In this document: positions 54,235 through 64,000 of the stretch, piece after piece
Position numbering within the stretch: position 1 is the stretch's first letter
How the letters are laid out: each line of letters begins with the position of its first letter
Assembly: GCA_025765595.1 (NCBI GenBank)
Contig: JAIVFH010000076.1
Span: forward strand, 1-64,000
Source: Obelidium mucronatum
Taxonomy: Eukaryota > Chytridiomycota > Chytridiomycetes > Chytridiales > Chytriomycetaceae
Direction of reading: 5' to 3'
Length of the DNA stretch: 64,000 nt
The notes under the pieces: generated by a model
What the model was told of the DNA's origin: nothing
Seen by the model: only the letters and a program-made list of their open reading frames with translations
The model's database searches: none
Position numbers and translations under genes: made by a program

Positions 54235-56130
54235 ATGGATGCCAGCACGACGCACGCGGTCACTGCCGCATGCAAGCGCCTGCTGACCAGCTTTGCGCTG
54301 GGCCAGTTTACGCTGGCGGCGGGCACGGCGCAGAGCGCAGACATGGCGTTTCTGACGGCGTGGGTGTTTTTCGTTCGTTGTTCTTTCGTTGTTCTTTCTT
54401 CCTGACTCGCACCGCAAAACAGCCCCGGGCTCGCCGCCGCGCACGCCTGCTTCCGCGAACTCGCCGCCGCCGTCGTCCAGCGGCCCGACGGCCTCAGCCA
54501 CCTGGCAAACGCGGAGCACGACGCGCTGCTTGCGCGCCTGATTTCGCGCGTGCTGCGGACCGCCGCGGACGCGAAAGAAAAAGAAAAAGAAAAGGAAAAA
54601 GAAAAAGAAAAAGAAAAGTGCCCAGTCAGTCTGCCGCATCGCGCCTCGAGTCTGACGCTGTTTGAAGACTCGGCCGAGGAAGAAGTGGCAGAAGACGCCA
54701 AAGACGATCAAAGGGAAAAAAGACACAAGGACTGGCTGCATATTCAGACCATCGTCAAGAGCTTAAAGGCGCTGCTGCTGGAAAAGCTGGTCACAAGTGA
54801 TGGCGATCATGAATCACTGCTCGAAGACGAAAGCAAAATTCCACTTCCGCAGCTGATTTCGTCGGATATTGAATCAATGCGCAAATACTTGATGGAATAT
54901 AATCCACCTCTCCGAGAAAAGAACGTCCGTGAAGCCTGTTCCCAAACCGAATTGCTGCAGGAACATCAACTTCCAATGAACTTGTCTACTCCACCTTGTC
55001 CAAACAGTCCAGTCTCTGAAAATGACTTTGACTTACTAGGATCAATAACAGACTCTCTGAAGGGGCTCGGGGGCGATTGGGGATTTGAATTACAATCTAG
55101 CGCACTGAAGGAATCCCCGACACCTGCAATCGCCACCCTTTCCTTCACTCAGGAGACTGCATCATGCTTTCAACCTCAAGTATTGACGACATCACTCCCC
55201 ACAGAAGACTATCAACGACCCTCTAATTTCAACAAGTGCATTTCCGATGCCCATGATATTGTGCAAACCCTCCTCTTCCAGCACCGAAATTTGAAAACGT
55301 GTCTAAAGCATACCCTGAATGAACTGGAAATATATACACGAGATACTATAAAAGCATTGAAATCGCATTTTGGAACAATGAATCTGGAAAAAGCCAAAAC
55401 AAGAATGTTGCTTGAAAAAGAAAAGACACAGCTACACAAAATGTATGAAGCGCTCAAAGAAAAAAAGGACACATTCCTGTCATTAGTTGATGAGGTGAAG
55501 CGAGACTACACTCGAATCCAGTCTAACCTGCACAACCATGACTGCACACACCACCACCATCACCACCACCACGACAATCACGATCCTCTCAAATGTCCAG
55601 AAAAGTTACTGGAAACCAATGTACTTGTGGAGCTCAAAGCCGTCATTCTTGGCATCCAGTGTTTTCAAAATGAATGTCTGGAACAGAACCAAAACCTGCA
55701 AGAGTTGAAAAAAAGATGGAAACAGTGCTGGGAGACTGAGTTACAAGTGGTCGTTTCGGAGCAGCAGTTTCTGAAAGAGGTTGAGACTGGGATCGAAACC
55801 ATATGTGTTGGTGAGATGGAAACTTTGCTTCTCCAAGTCCAGAATACAATGTCGCAGGAAACAGGGGATACCGCTTCTGTTCCACAAAAGGACTCGAAAT
55901 TGTTTTTTAGCTCATCAGAAGTTGACTTGGATTCTCGAAATGAGAGTTTGATGGATGAGATGGCGGTAGTGCTAGCAATGCAACGACAGAATCGAATGGA
56001 AGCTCTTGCTCGTGCGGAACGAGTTCAAATCCTGAGGAAAGAATGTTTATCGCTCGCGTTCGAAAAGCCGTTTGAGCTCGAACTTTTGCAAAAAGTGAAG
56101 ACCATGTTACCCCAATCTTTTCATCATTGA
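54235..56130 (+). CDS. Coiled-coil protein with Lys-Glu and His repeats
   Basis: Two exons (54235-54359 and 54423-56130) encode 610 residues in frame. The N-terminal ~110 residues are Ala-rich and helical (MDASTTHAVTAACKRLL) and coded by GC-rich DNA. A run of about eight Lys-Glu pairs follows, then acidic and Ser/Pro-rich linker sequence. Residues ~330-430 and the C-terminal third are strongly helical, coiled-coil-like (LEKAKTRMLLEKEKTQLHKM, YTRIQSNLHNH). A cluster of about nine His (HHHHHHHH near residue 435) interrupts the coil. I do not recognise the family; a cytoskeletal or spindle-pole role would be a guess. Confidence 0.7.
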
Positions 56131-56365
56131 CTTCATGAAAGTGACAAAGTAATAGTAGATTGAGCTACTTTATTTTCTTTTTTTTTTGAGGCATATATAA
56201 ACACTGATATAAACAAAAATAAATGATTGGAACGCGACAAGAATCACTGATATAAATTATGAGGCCTTTCTTGTTTTTTTTTTTTGAAACTTGTTACGGA
56301 TTAGCATTCATGTATGAGGTTCTGGAAAGGGCTGGGCCGGAGGAGTTTTCCAATGGGGGTTGTTT

Positions 56366-56599
56366 TTACTCCATAATGTGTTTGTAGAACACATTAGCAA
56401 ATCGCTCCCGCTGGGAATCTTGTGCCGGGTTGCGTTCAAGCCTTGCTTCCCAGTGATCCGGGTTGTACACGCGAGATCCAATGCGGAGGTCTTGGCCAGT
56501 GCGGATTTCTTTTTGGGCAACATAGGTTCCGAAAGTGAGAGCAGTTCCAATCATGAACATGATTGGGTAGACTTCAAGAGGGATTTTCATTGATGGCAT
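56366..56599 (-). CDS. MLRQ/NDUFA4-like small mitochondrial protein, copy 1
   Basis: A single exon encodes 77 residues. MKIPLEVYPIMFMIGTALTF gives a short N-terminus with one membrane span, then a basic, polar tail ending ERFANVFYKHIME. The layout matches the MLRQ/B12D/NDUFA4 family of small inner-membrane proteins associated with cytochrome c oxidase or complex I. It is paralogous to the gene at 57638-57862, in divergent orientation about 1 kb away. Starts at 56599 (MPSMK) or three codons later are both possible. Confidence 0.72.
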   Translation of the reverse strand: MPSMKIPLEVYPIMFMIGTALTFGTYVAQKEIRTGQDLRIGSRVYNPDHWEARLERNPAQDSQRERFANVFYKHIME

Positions 56600-57637
56600 T
56601 TTTTTTTTGTTGTTGTTGAGGGCCGTTTCTTTTAAAAAGAGCTTATAGTACTTGAGGAGGTTTTTAGTGAGAAAAGGAATGCAAAGCAAGTTGGCCCTGG
56701 TATATATACCGGCAAGTGCCACTTGTAAAGCGTAAATGTGAGTCATTGCCTGGAAGTGACCAAGGATGAGCAACACATTTTTTTTTTTAAGTTCCCACAA
56801 CAACAAAAAAAAATTCTTGGCGGAATTCCTCCAAATATTGATTCATTTTGTATACATGTATTCCAATTGCATTCCCTTTGTTTTTTTGAGTTTGTTTGCT
56901 TTTATTATTTTTTTTTTCGTCTTGAAAATGATACAAAAAAAAAAAACTCTGCCATTCCTCGGTGCAATTTTCAATTGAACATTCTTGATTCAAAACGCTC
57001 TTGTTGATGCTCTAACTACCTTTTCAAGCTAGGTCCCAGCTCAATTGGTGTGTATGTATATTTTTCAGGTCTCTTTTTTTTCGGCTTTGGCAGTTTCTTG
57101 AGCAACTTGCAAAATCAGTTATACTAAAACCGCTTACAGCTTACAAAGGGGTTATGCATGATTCAACAATCTTAATCTTTTGATCACAGTCGATCGCTCG
57201 CTTTTTTGTTTATTTTTTTTTTTTATTCAGGCATTCTGATTATTACAAGCACACAGTCCACTCTGCGGTTCGAAAGCCAAATTCATCAAGTTTTTTTTTT
57301 TCACAGCCTACAGAAAGTATCTAGGTGGTTTTTGTTTGTTGTTTGACAAACTTGGAGTCATTTTTGTCCCGTAAACAAATGTGAGTCATAAACGGCCAAG
57401 CTGAATCACAACGCATCACTTGTCAAAGCTATAAATTGGGCAGGCCTCATGTGAGCCCCAATATCAGAAAAAAAAAGCAGAGAAAACTCCTCTTTTCTTG
57501 TAAGTTTCACCCTAACCCTTGCGGGTCTTACTGCATTGACTCTCAAGACGAAACACACGTTGCTTACCAACCAACCCTCCCCTGCTTCTCTTTCATAGAT
57601 AACCCCTTCCCTCCCTCGCAAAAAAAAAACAACAACA
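56600..57637. promoter_or_regulatory. ~1-kb divergent intergenic region
   Basis: Very AT-rich sequence with many T and A runs (for example 56776-56790, 56935-56945 and 57215-57228), and a palindrome-like GGTATATATACC near 56700. It lies between the two paralogous MLRQ-like genes. No conserved coding exon or RNA gene is visible. Confidence 0.5.
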
Positions 57638-57862
57638 ATGGCTGTCAAGATCCCTCTCGAAATCTACCCACTCTTTGGAATGATGTCCGTTGCGGTCGGG
57701 TTGGCCGGTTACACTGGCTACAAGCACCTTGCATTTGGTCAAGACATTCATCTCAGTGCTTCTCAGAATGCTGATCCTGGAAACTGGCAATCCAGAATCA
57801 ACCGTGTTGAAACCAAGGAAAGATTCGCCAATGTGTTTTACAAGCACATTACTCACGCTTGA
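57638..57862 (+). CDS. MLRQ/NDUFA4-like small mitochondrial protein, copy 2
   Basis: A single exon encodes 74 residues. It begins MAVKIPLEIYPLFGMMSVAV with one membrane span and ends KERFANVFYKHITHA. KIPLExYP at the start and ERFANVFYKHI at the end are shared with the divergent paralogue at 56366-56599, while the middle differs (YKHLAFGQDI against YVAQKEIRTGQDL). The two may be alternative isoforms. The upstream ACAACAACA context is a favourable start for fungal translation. Confidence 0.75.
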   Translation: MAVKIPLEIYPLFGMMSVAVGLAGYTGYKHLAFGQDIHLSASQNADPGNWQSRINRVETKERFANVFYKHITHA

Positions 57863-58072
57863 AATCGATTCGGGAGCGACTTTGAGAACCCAACTGCTTT
57901 CCATTTCAAACAACTGTACAACCCTACCAGCTAAAAAAAAAAAATACCTCTTTATTTTTTTTAAAGTTTTCTTGTTCTTAGTCGCATTGAATCGACTACA
58001 CAATAAAAATAAAATTTACTACTGCTATTATTACTGACATAATATGTAGAGATGATCTTCTTTCTGGCTAAT

Positions 58073-58808
58073 TTACTCTAATTTAACTTTTAAATCCGAG
58101 TGGTCCACAAGATTGTCCAGGTGCACACTCAACCCATCCGACTCAACGCCACCACCAACAGCCTCGAAGCTCTGGAATCAAAAAGATTGGAGAACCTTCA
58201 ACCCAAGGTTGCGACTTAAGGCTGTGGGAAATGGACGAACTTCATCGAAAAAGGCGAAATCCAAAGCATTGTCAATTGACACCTCCACACGGCAATCGAT
58301 GGAACTCCTTTACGTCCCAGGACTAAAGCTTAGTCAAATCGTAACTAAAAACAACTCGGATGAATTACCATAAATAACATAAATCCAGCAGCCAGGAACA
58401 ATACGAAACTTTTACTTCAAAAACTTAAAACTACGGACTATCACTACGCCACACTTGAACCAAAATCCACTTTTGCACATGGCGCGATTGATTATCCTCA
58501 TTTGTATGAATGACGTAATGGCTCACACGACCACCAATATTCGTAACGGTTCTAAAGTCAAACAGCTCCAATCCATTTTTCAAGCGTTCCGCCGTGGAAA
58601 GAACTTGCGCCAACGTTCTTTCATTTGTTTTCAACTGTTCTTGAGATGGGCTATTGTATCGACTGCGCAAAACACTTGCAACGTTCTCCTTGACGGCGTC
58701 TTTGACAGTTCCACGAGAGCCGGTAGTTGCCCAGTCGTTTCCGTAAAAGTTAAATACATGGTCATGCTTTGATGCCGTATGGCTCAAGTCGTATTCGTCC
58801 ATTGGCAT
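58073..58808 (-). CDS. Unidentified protein, at least three exons
   Basis: Exon 1 runs from 58808 to about 58453 and reads MPMDEYDLSHTASKHDHVFN, then FYGNDWATTGSRGTVKDAV and a helical segment. Two further exons are seen only by reading short frames. About 58313-58226 contains VEVSIDNALDFAFFDEVRPF. About 58203-58073 contains SFEAVGGGVESDGLSVHLDN and ends KVKLE-stop. The second and third join across a 24-base interval flanked by GT and AG, which is very short for an intron, so that border is uncertain. The exon 1 donor is also uncertain (phase fits AAGT|GTGGCG-type sites near 58453). The family is not recognised. Confidence 0.5.
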
Positions 58809-59079
58809 TTTTGGAGAATAATATTTTAATTGGTGTTTGGAACATTATAGAAGGAAACATTCGAAAATGGTTTGATCACATGGAGTCAATAAAAAAATCA
58901 CTTTTCTTGAATTCTTGAATCTTTGCTAGTGAGAGTTTGGACCAGTCAGAGTTTCTTGGGAGGGAGGGAGGGATAGGGGAAAACACTGAAAAAAAACAAA
59001 ACAAAACAAAAAAAACAAACGCCACCACCCGAAAAATAACCGTAACTTCCCCCGTGCTATTTCAAAGGAGGATTAAAGC

Positions 59080-61464
59080 ATGTCGAAACGCGTTCAGTGG
59101 ATGCTTGAACCAACACTCGCAGGAATTCAAGTTAACACGGATTCATATATTCCTTCCCAAATGCCCTCGCCTCCGCTCTCCGCCAACCAGCGCTCTCTGC
59201 AGATTCAGATTCAGCAGCAGCAGAATCCGCAGCAGCAGCAGCAAGTAAGCTCGCAGACGCAGCACGAGACCGTGCAGCCCGCTGACGCGTTGGCTTCCCA
59301 CAGCGGCGAAGCCACGCGCAAGCCGCCGCTTCCGTTCGCGTTTCTTGTCGCGCCGCCGCCGCCGCCGGACGCCGCCGACGCGGCGCGGGGCGAGCTGCCG
59401 ATTTCTTTCGCGGCGTACGACGCGAACTGGTTCGACTGCTACAGCGGCGGCGGCGCCGACTTTGATGCGCGCGCGCTCGATGCGGCGGGCCTGATGGCGC
59501 AGTTCAATCTCGACAGCAGCGGCCTCGGCCTCGGGCTGGCGTTTCCGCTGGCTGACTCAGCGACATCGACGACGCCCTTCTTCTTTCCGGATTCGTATCT
59601 GTGGGGCGAAATACTGGATCAGCAGGAAGAACAACACGCCGGCATGCATTCAATGCTATTTTCAGACAGAGTGGATGCTGTTCACATCTCGTCTATTGAC
59701 ACAATGTCGCCGTTACGCGTTCCTCGACAACAACAGCAACAACAACTTCAGCATTTAAACCAACAGAATGCAAATGATTTTCTATTGCTCCAACAAGCAC
59801 AATCGAATCTGACTTCGAATCCAGAACAGCAACACGTTAATCAACAACAGCAGTATCCATCATCATCAAGTCTTGCGCTTTTTTCTCCAGATACTCACGA
59901 ATTCAGCAGTGTTCCCATGTACAATTCAAAAGATACTGTCGATGAAACAACTGAAACAGAAGATGATTTCTGTTTATTGCCTTCCGCAACGTCATCGCAA
60001 TATGGAGATGATGCAGCGAGTAGTTATTCACCAGTCGTGACTATGCAAAAGAGGAAAAAGAGCAAAATCGCATCGCTGAGGAATGACGATCGAGACGCTC
60101 AGGATTTTCAGGAATCTCCACGAATCAATATCTCACGGAGATTGTCCTTGAGGCTGGGTAAACAATCGCGTCAACCAGTGGGTAAGAGTCCCTTGTCGTG
60201 TTACCAGGATAGTGGTGGTGGGGGTGGTGGAGTATCTGCATCGTCACTACATGATGGTGGAAGTGCCTCTGCAACAGCTGCGATCATGAATACAGTGTCT
60301 GAAGTGGATGACTCGGAGTCTGCGTTTTTTGATGGATTGGTTTCTCGATTGTCGCCTGTTGTTGCTGATCAAGTCCGTGATGGGACTGCCAAGGCTGCGA
60401 CACCTCAAAGTCGCCACCGCAATATCTTTCGATCGTCTTCTCAATTTAGCGATTCTTTTGCCATATCACAGCAGCAGCAGCAACAGCAGCCAGCTATATT
60501 CAAGGAACATTCCTTGTTTCCTCAAACCAGTCTATTATTAGGCACGCCAACAACGCCAATGCTATTACCACCTTTCGCTCCATCCCTACCAGTGTCGTTA
60601 CAGAAGTCGCGACAGCAGCGGAAACGGGGCCGAAGGGGCGACGATTCCGACTCCGAGGAATACACACTCACATCCCCGATTCTCAAAACCAACGACAACA
60701 ACACGACATCGTCAACCACAAACGCAGCAGCGACGAAGGCTGCGTTTTTTCGTCAATTCCCGTTTCCGTCTGCTTCGGTCGCGGCTGCTGCTGCGGCTAC
60801 TACTGCCATTCCAAAGTCTTGTACTACCGATATCGATTCCACATCCAGCTTGTTGTCCAACACATTAGCAACACCAAATCTTGCTTGTAAATGTGGTCGT
60901 GGTCCGTTTTCCAGTTATTACAGTCTCAGAGCGCACATGAAAAGCATACGTCATCGAGAAGAGCTGCGACTTCGTGATGGAGAGAAAGACGACGACAATG
61001 AAGACGACGTGGTGGAAAGAGGGAAGGAAAAGGTGCAGCAGCGTCAGCCGGCGTCGCAGCAACAACAGTTGCAGCAGTTGCAGCAGCAGCAACAGGAGCA
61101 GCGGCGGTTTCCTTGTGATGATTGTGGAAAGACATTTGCGAGAAGGCGGGATTGGAAGAGACATGTTTTGGGTGGACATACGAGTTCTCGAAGTGTAAAC
61201 GCGCGAAGTAGTTTTGTTGGTGGTGCAAGTGATGACGGTCGTGAACGTGGTGAGAGTAGTGGTAGTGGTAGTGGAGGCAGGTATAGGAATACGGTTGTCA
61301 CTAGATATTTGAACACCGCAGACGATGATGGGGAAGATTTCGTTGGAGAAGACAAGAGTGCTGCAATTTCTTTGAAGGATTTGCAATGCAAAGGATGTGG
61401 CAACTTTTTCTCGAGAAGTGATGCATTGAGAAGACATGTGAAGAACAAGATTTGCAGACGATGA
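59080..61464 (+). CDS. PolyQ C2H2 zinc-finger transcription factor
   Basis: A single exon encodes 794 residues. The first ~550 residues are disordered with many Gln runs, Pro runs and Ser tracts, as in activation domains. A degenerate finger CKCGRGPFSSYYSLRAHMKS with RH follows (~603). A canonical C2H2 finger, FPCDDCGKTFARRRDWKRHV with GGH, is at ~677. A C-terminal C2HC finger, LQCKGCGNFFSRSDALRRHV with KNKIC, is at ~768. Basic segments (QKRKKSK, RQQRKRGRRG) could be nuclear signals. The 5' third is coded by GC-rich DNA. DNA target unknown. Confidence 0.85.
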   Translation: MSKRVQWMLEPTLAGIQVNTDSYIPSQMPSPPLSANQRSLQIQIQQQQNPQQQQQVSSQTQHETVQPADALASHSGEATRKPPLPFAFLVAPPPPPDAADAARGELPISFAAYDANWFDCYSGGGADFDARALDAAGLMAQFNLDSSGLGLGLAFPLADSATSTTPFFFPDSYLWGEILDQQEEQHAGMHSMLFSDRVDAVHISSIDTMSPLRVPRQQQQQQLQHLNQQNANDFLLLQQAQSNLTSNPEQQHVNQQQQYPSSSSLALFSPDTHEFSSVPMYNSKDTVDETTETEDDFCLLPSATSSQYGDDAASSYSPVVTMQKRKKSKIASLRNDDRDAQDFQESPRINISRRLSLRLGKQSRQPVGKSPLSCYQDSGGGGGGVSASSLHDGGSASATAAIMNTVSEVDDSESAFFDGLVSRLSPVVADQVRDGTAKAATPQSRHRNIFRSSSQFSDSFAISQQQQQQQPAIFKEHSLFPQTSLLLGTPTTPMLLPPFAPSLPVSLQKSRQQRKRGRRGDDSDSEEYTLTSPILKTNDNNTTSSTTNAAATKAAFFRQFPFPSASVAAAAAATTAIPKSCTTDIDSTSSLLSNTLATPNLACKCGRGPFSSYYSLRAHMKSIRHREELRLRDGEKDDDNEDDVVERGKEKVQQRQPASQQQQLQQLQQQQQEQRRFPCDDCGKTFARRRDWKRHVLGGHTSSRSVNARSSFVGGASDDGRERGESSGSGSGGRYRNTVVTRYLNTADDDGEDFVGEDKSAAISLKDLQCKGCGNFFSRSDALRRHVKNKICRR

Positions 61465-61497
61465 GGATGTGAAGAACAAGATGTGCATACGATGATG
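61435..61497. repeat. ~33-bp tandem duplication over a stop codon
   Basis: GTGAAGAACAAGAT then TTGCAGACGATGA at the end of the zinc-finger gene is repeated at once as GTGAAGAACAAGAT then GTGCATACGATGA. The second copy lies in the 3' UTR. Confidence 0.85.
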
Positions 61498-61654
61498 TTG
61501 ACGAAGGGAATGTTCATTTTCCGGTTTTTTTTAAATGTATATCTTTGTGCTTGTGCGAATTCAGAGAGTTCTTTTTTATATATTTAAAACATAAAAACCT
61601 TTTAATATAATTATTAATGTGTGAGAGAAATCAGGGTTGTTGATTAAAATTCAA

Positions 61655-62789
61655 ATGCGACAATCAAACCCGAACCGCCAGCCTCGAATGCAGCAGGACG
61701 GCAACCGCTCCTACAGCCAGTCTTCTCAACAACAGGGAAACGAACGGTATCTGCAATGGCAACATCCGCAGCAACAGCAGCAGGCCCAGGGCTATTACCC
61801 AATGCCCGTCCAGCAGCAACAATTCCAACACCAGCCACCGCCGCCGCAGCAACATCCAGCCGCTGCATCTGCCAGCTATGGATACGGGTATGGGCATGGG
61901 TATCCGTACGGCTATCCGCCGAATGGATATTATGCAGCACAGGCGGGGTACATTCCGATCGTGGTGCCCAGGGAGCTTGCGTTTATTCCGCCGCCGTCAA
62001 CGGCGTTCGAAAACACGAATGCGTCGCGGCCGGCAAGCATCCGCAGCACTGGCAGCAGCAGCAGGAGCAGCGTGGCGAGTCCGCTGCCGCTGCCGCTGCC
62101 GCCAGCGACGGCGCCGTGGCTGTTCCAGCGGCCGCCGCCGCCGCCGCTCTCTCTGCGCTCGCAAAGCCTGGATCAGCAGCAGCAGCAGCAGCAGAGACGC
62201 GTGTCGACACCGTCTCCATCTCCACTGCCTTCCTCATCACTATCAGCGCCATCAGTCTCACCATCGGTATCCACAGTAGAACCTCCTGCGGCACCGAATA
62301 CTACCGCCACTGCCACCACCACCACCCCACACTCACAGAATCACCGTTCTCTTACTGTTCCATCTGCACCGCTGCCAAATAGTCAGTGTTCAATATATGA
62401 ATCGTGGACGTGTATACAAGTTGCGGAATGGCTAAAGAGTTTGGGTGCCAAGCAAGAGACATTGGATATTGTCTTGGGTGAGCTTCCCCTTTTTTTTTAA
62501 TTTATTTAGGAATAGACTGAATGATGGGGGTTATGTGTTAGAAAAAGGAACCACACTAACGAGGTTAATGAATTGTTCCGATTACGAGTTGGAGACAGAG
62601 TTTCTGTTGAAAAAGCTTGGACCGCGGTTATTGGTGATTAGCCAGTTGGAGAAAATGAAGGCAGGAAGGAGATTGAGTGCGCTTGTGATGCCGGTGGATG
62701 AAGTCGTGAGTAGCGGTGGCGGCGTGGTGGTTCATCAGAATTTGTATGAGGATGCACCGCCGGCGTACACAACGCGGCCACGAGGATGA
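61655..62789 (+). CDS. Gln/Pro-rich SAM-domain protein with PPAY motif
   Basis: Two exons (61655-62477 and 62542-62789) encode 356 residues in frame. Residues 1-~250 are rich in Gln, Pro, Tyr and Ser, with a YGYGYGHGYPYGYPP tract. Residues ~255-320 resemble a SAM domain: WTCIQVAEWLKSLGAKQETL, then GTTLTRLMNCSDYELETEF and LLKKLGPRLLVISQLEKMK. The C-terminus EDAPPAYTTRPRG has a PPxY motif, a ligand for WW domains such as those of Rsp5/Nedd4 ligases. SAM domains mediate homo- or hetero-oligomers in signalling. The true ATG is at 61655. Confidence 0.72.
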
Positions 62790-62866
62790 ATCTTTTTTTT
62801 TTGCACTTCATTTTTTTTTTAATAAACACATGTTTGAACAAACAAAAAAATTAAAGGAATCAATCC

Positions 62867-63496
62867 TCATTGAAAATTAAACTGCAACCAGAAAACCCTT
62901 GTGGTCTGGTTGTGCCTATGGGTTTTTTTGTGTGTGTTGAAGTGCATGAGTGGCTTGGCCAACAAATTTTTTTGAACAAGGAAACTCACTGATCCCTTCA
63001 AAGGCACTTTAGGCTTCCGTTGTTGGTTGACGAGTGGATTGTTGCTTTTGCCAACCGCAACAAATAAAACGCAACAGCACAATACAATGTTTTGGATAAA
63101 GAGCCAGGTGAGGATGACTGCCACCATCTTTTGCTCAGTTGGCTTCAACTTTCCAAACAGACCCAGACCAATGACTCCCAAAATACCGATGCAATGCAAG
63201 CCGATACTGTACTTTAACACTGTCTTCCAAAACAGCCATTCTTCATCCTGCACGATTGAATGAACAGTAACAGTGACTGTATAGTCGATACTTTCTTGGG
63301 GACTCGTTGGAGATTCTGGCGAGAAATATGTATTCTGAGACGATGGCGATGAACTGAGGGAACAGGTTGCAAACTTGACGTTGGGGGGTGGGGTTGGACT
63401 GGGAGTGTTGCTGCCAGAGCAGCTCCCAGTGGATTTACTGTCGACTTGGATGGCGATTGAGTCAGCGGCACCGTTCGCAATTGACTTTCTGCTCAT
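62867..63496 (-). CDS. Small two-span membrane protein
   Basis: Two exons (63496-62990 and 62953-62867) encode 197 residues in frame. The 36-nt interval between them also stays open, so splicing is not certain. A Ser/Pro-rich N-terminus (SSSPSSQNTYFSPESPTSPQ) precedes two hydrophobic segments, YSIGLHCIGILGVIGLGLFG and MVAVILTWLFIQNIVLCCCV (FVAV follows). The tail is basic. It resembles no family I can name. Confidence 0.55.
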   Translation of the reverse strand: MSRKSIANGAADSIAIQVDSKSTGSCSGSNTPSPTPPPNVKFATCSLSSSPSSQNTYFSPESPTSPQESIDYTVTVTVHSIVQDEEWLFWKTVLKYSIGLHCIGILGVIGLGLFGKLKPTEQKMVAVILTWLFIQNIVLCCCVLFVAVGKSNNPLVNQQRKPKVPLKGSVSFLVQKNLLAKPLMHFNTHKKTHRHNQTTRVFWLQFNFQ

Positions 63497-63646
63497 CAAA
63501 TGTGTTTTATTTTTTCTTTCTTTTGTGAGTTGTTTGTTCTAAATTGGGAATACACCCTGGTCACAATTTTTGTATCCACATATTCTTTTTTGTCACGCGA
63601 CGCCACCCGCACCCACTGCAAACTGCAAACAGAAAACACACTCAGC

Positions 63647-64000
63647 ATGAGCGCTTCGACAAACGCAGCTTCCGGCGCAGGCCGCAGGACGCCGCTCGGC
63701 GCGCTGGTCGCGGCGCTGCTCAGTCTGAGTCTGAGTCCGCTCGCCCCGCCGCCGCCGCCGCCGCGCAGCCCGAGTCCGCTGTCCAAGGCGCGCGCGCTGC
63801 CGCCGCTGCCGCCGCTGCTGCCCGAGCGCGAGTATTCCGCCGTCCAAGCCGCAACGCCAGCCATCGCAATCCAAACTGCAACCACTGCCTCGACAGGTGC
63901 GGGCCCACCATTCGAGTTTCTCAAATGTGTTTGATTATTATTTCGTGTTTTCAAAAAAAAAAAAAAAAAAAATTTTTAGTCGTTCTGCCGACGGAAGTCT
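63647..64000 (+). CDS. 5' end of a gene with Ala/Pro-rich N-terminus (partial)
   Basis: Exon 1 (63647-63896) starts MSASTNAASGAGRRTPLGAL and has a run of seven prolines in very GC-rich DNA. A GTGCGG donor and a TTTTTAG acceptor after a 17-A tract bring in exon 2 from 63980 (VLPTEV), which runs off the window. Too little is visible to assign a family. Confidence 0.5.

Noticed and set aside
59160..62300. Many minus-strand and alternate-frame proteins rich in Cys, Leu or Ala over the zinc-finger and SAM genes
   Set aside because: They are shadows of CAG/CAA and CCG repeats read in other frames.

Overview
The window is eukaryotic nuclear DNA, most likely from an early-diverging (chytrid-like) fungus. 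Genes are dense on both strands. They carry many 45-90 nt introns with GTRNGT-type donors, and several head-to-head pairs sit about 100 bp apart. A SKA1 kinetochore subunit, a KDZ-family transposase, a NACHT-WD40 protein, an Ira/neurofibromin-type RasGAP and animal-like membrane UDP-glycosyltransferases fit that placement, but the taxon is inferred rather than shown. Exon-intron models were worked out by hand; for most multi-exon genes the exon lengths sum to a multiple of three, and the exceptions are stated.

Region 1 (1-6759) is repeat-rich and holds no supported gene. It contains a MITE-like element, two oppositely oriented arrays of a 15-bp AGCGCT-centred repeat, a ~500-bp foldback with tRNA-like ends, and a composite array: 31-bp palindrome-bearing repeats, then a 197-bp satellite, then the 31-bp repeats again. 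tRNA-like sequences lie outside each end.

Region 2 (6760-11755) is a mobile-element island. A KDZ-type transposase gene lies about 30 bp upstream of a gene for a TALE-like homeodomain protein, and a decayed relative of the latter's C-terminus lies further upstream.

Region 3 (11844-18212) is the most interesting part. A 1409-residue NLR-like protein (helical N-domain, NACHT, ten WD40 repeats) converges on a 356-residue gene that is a stand-alone copy of the same N-domain with the same intron positions. The small protein lacks NACHT and WD40 and begins MGCVSSK, a dual-acylation signal. This could be a sensor plus membrane-anchored partner.

Region 4 (18572-43830) is a housekeeping block: ceramidase-like protein, Ser-rich protein, AT-hook protein, SKA1, GST kappa (with a one-base frameshift), mitochondrial rhomboid, a duplicated Cys-module protein, farnesyl diphosphate synthase, AFG1-like ATPase and a ~3025-residue RasGAP.

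Region 5 (44019-64000) holds an AN1-like zinc-finger protein, an F-box/LRR gene, two tandem UDP-glycosyltransferases with a deletion pseudogene, a GPI-type 5'-nucleotidase-like phosphoesterase, HIS6, a coiled-coil protein, two MLRQ/NDUFA4-like genes, an unidentified multi-exon gene, a polyQ C2H2 factor, a SAM-domain protein, a small membrane protein and the 5' end of another gene. Several genes have strikingly GC-rich 5' ends.
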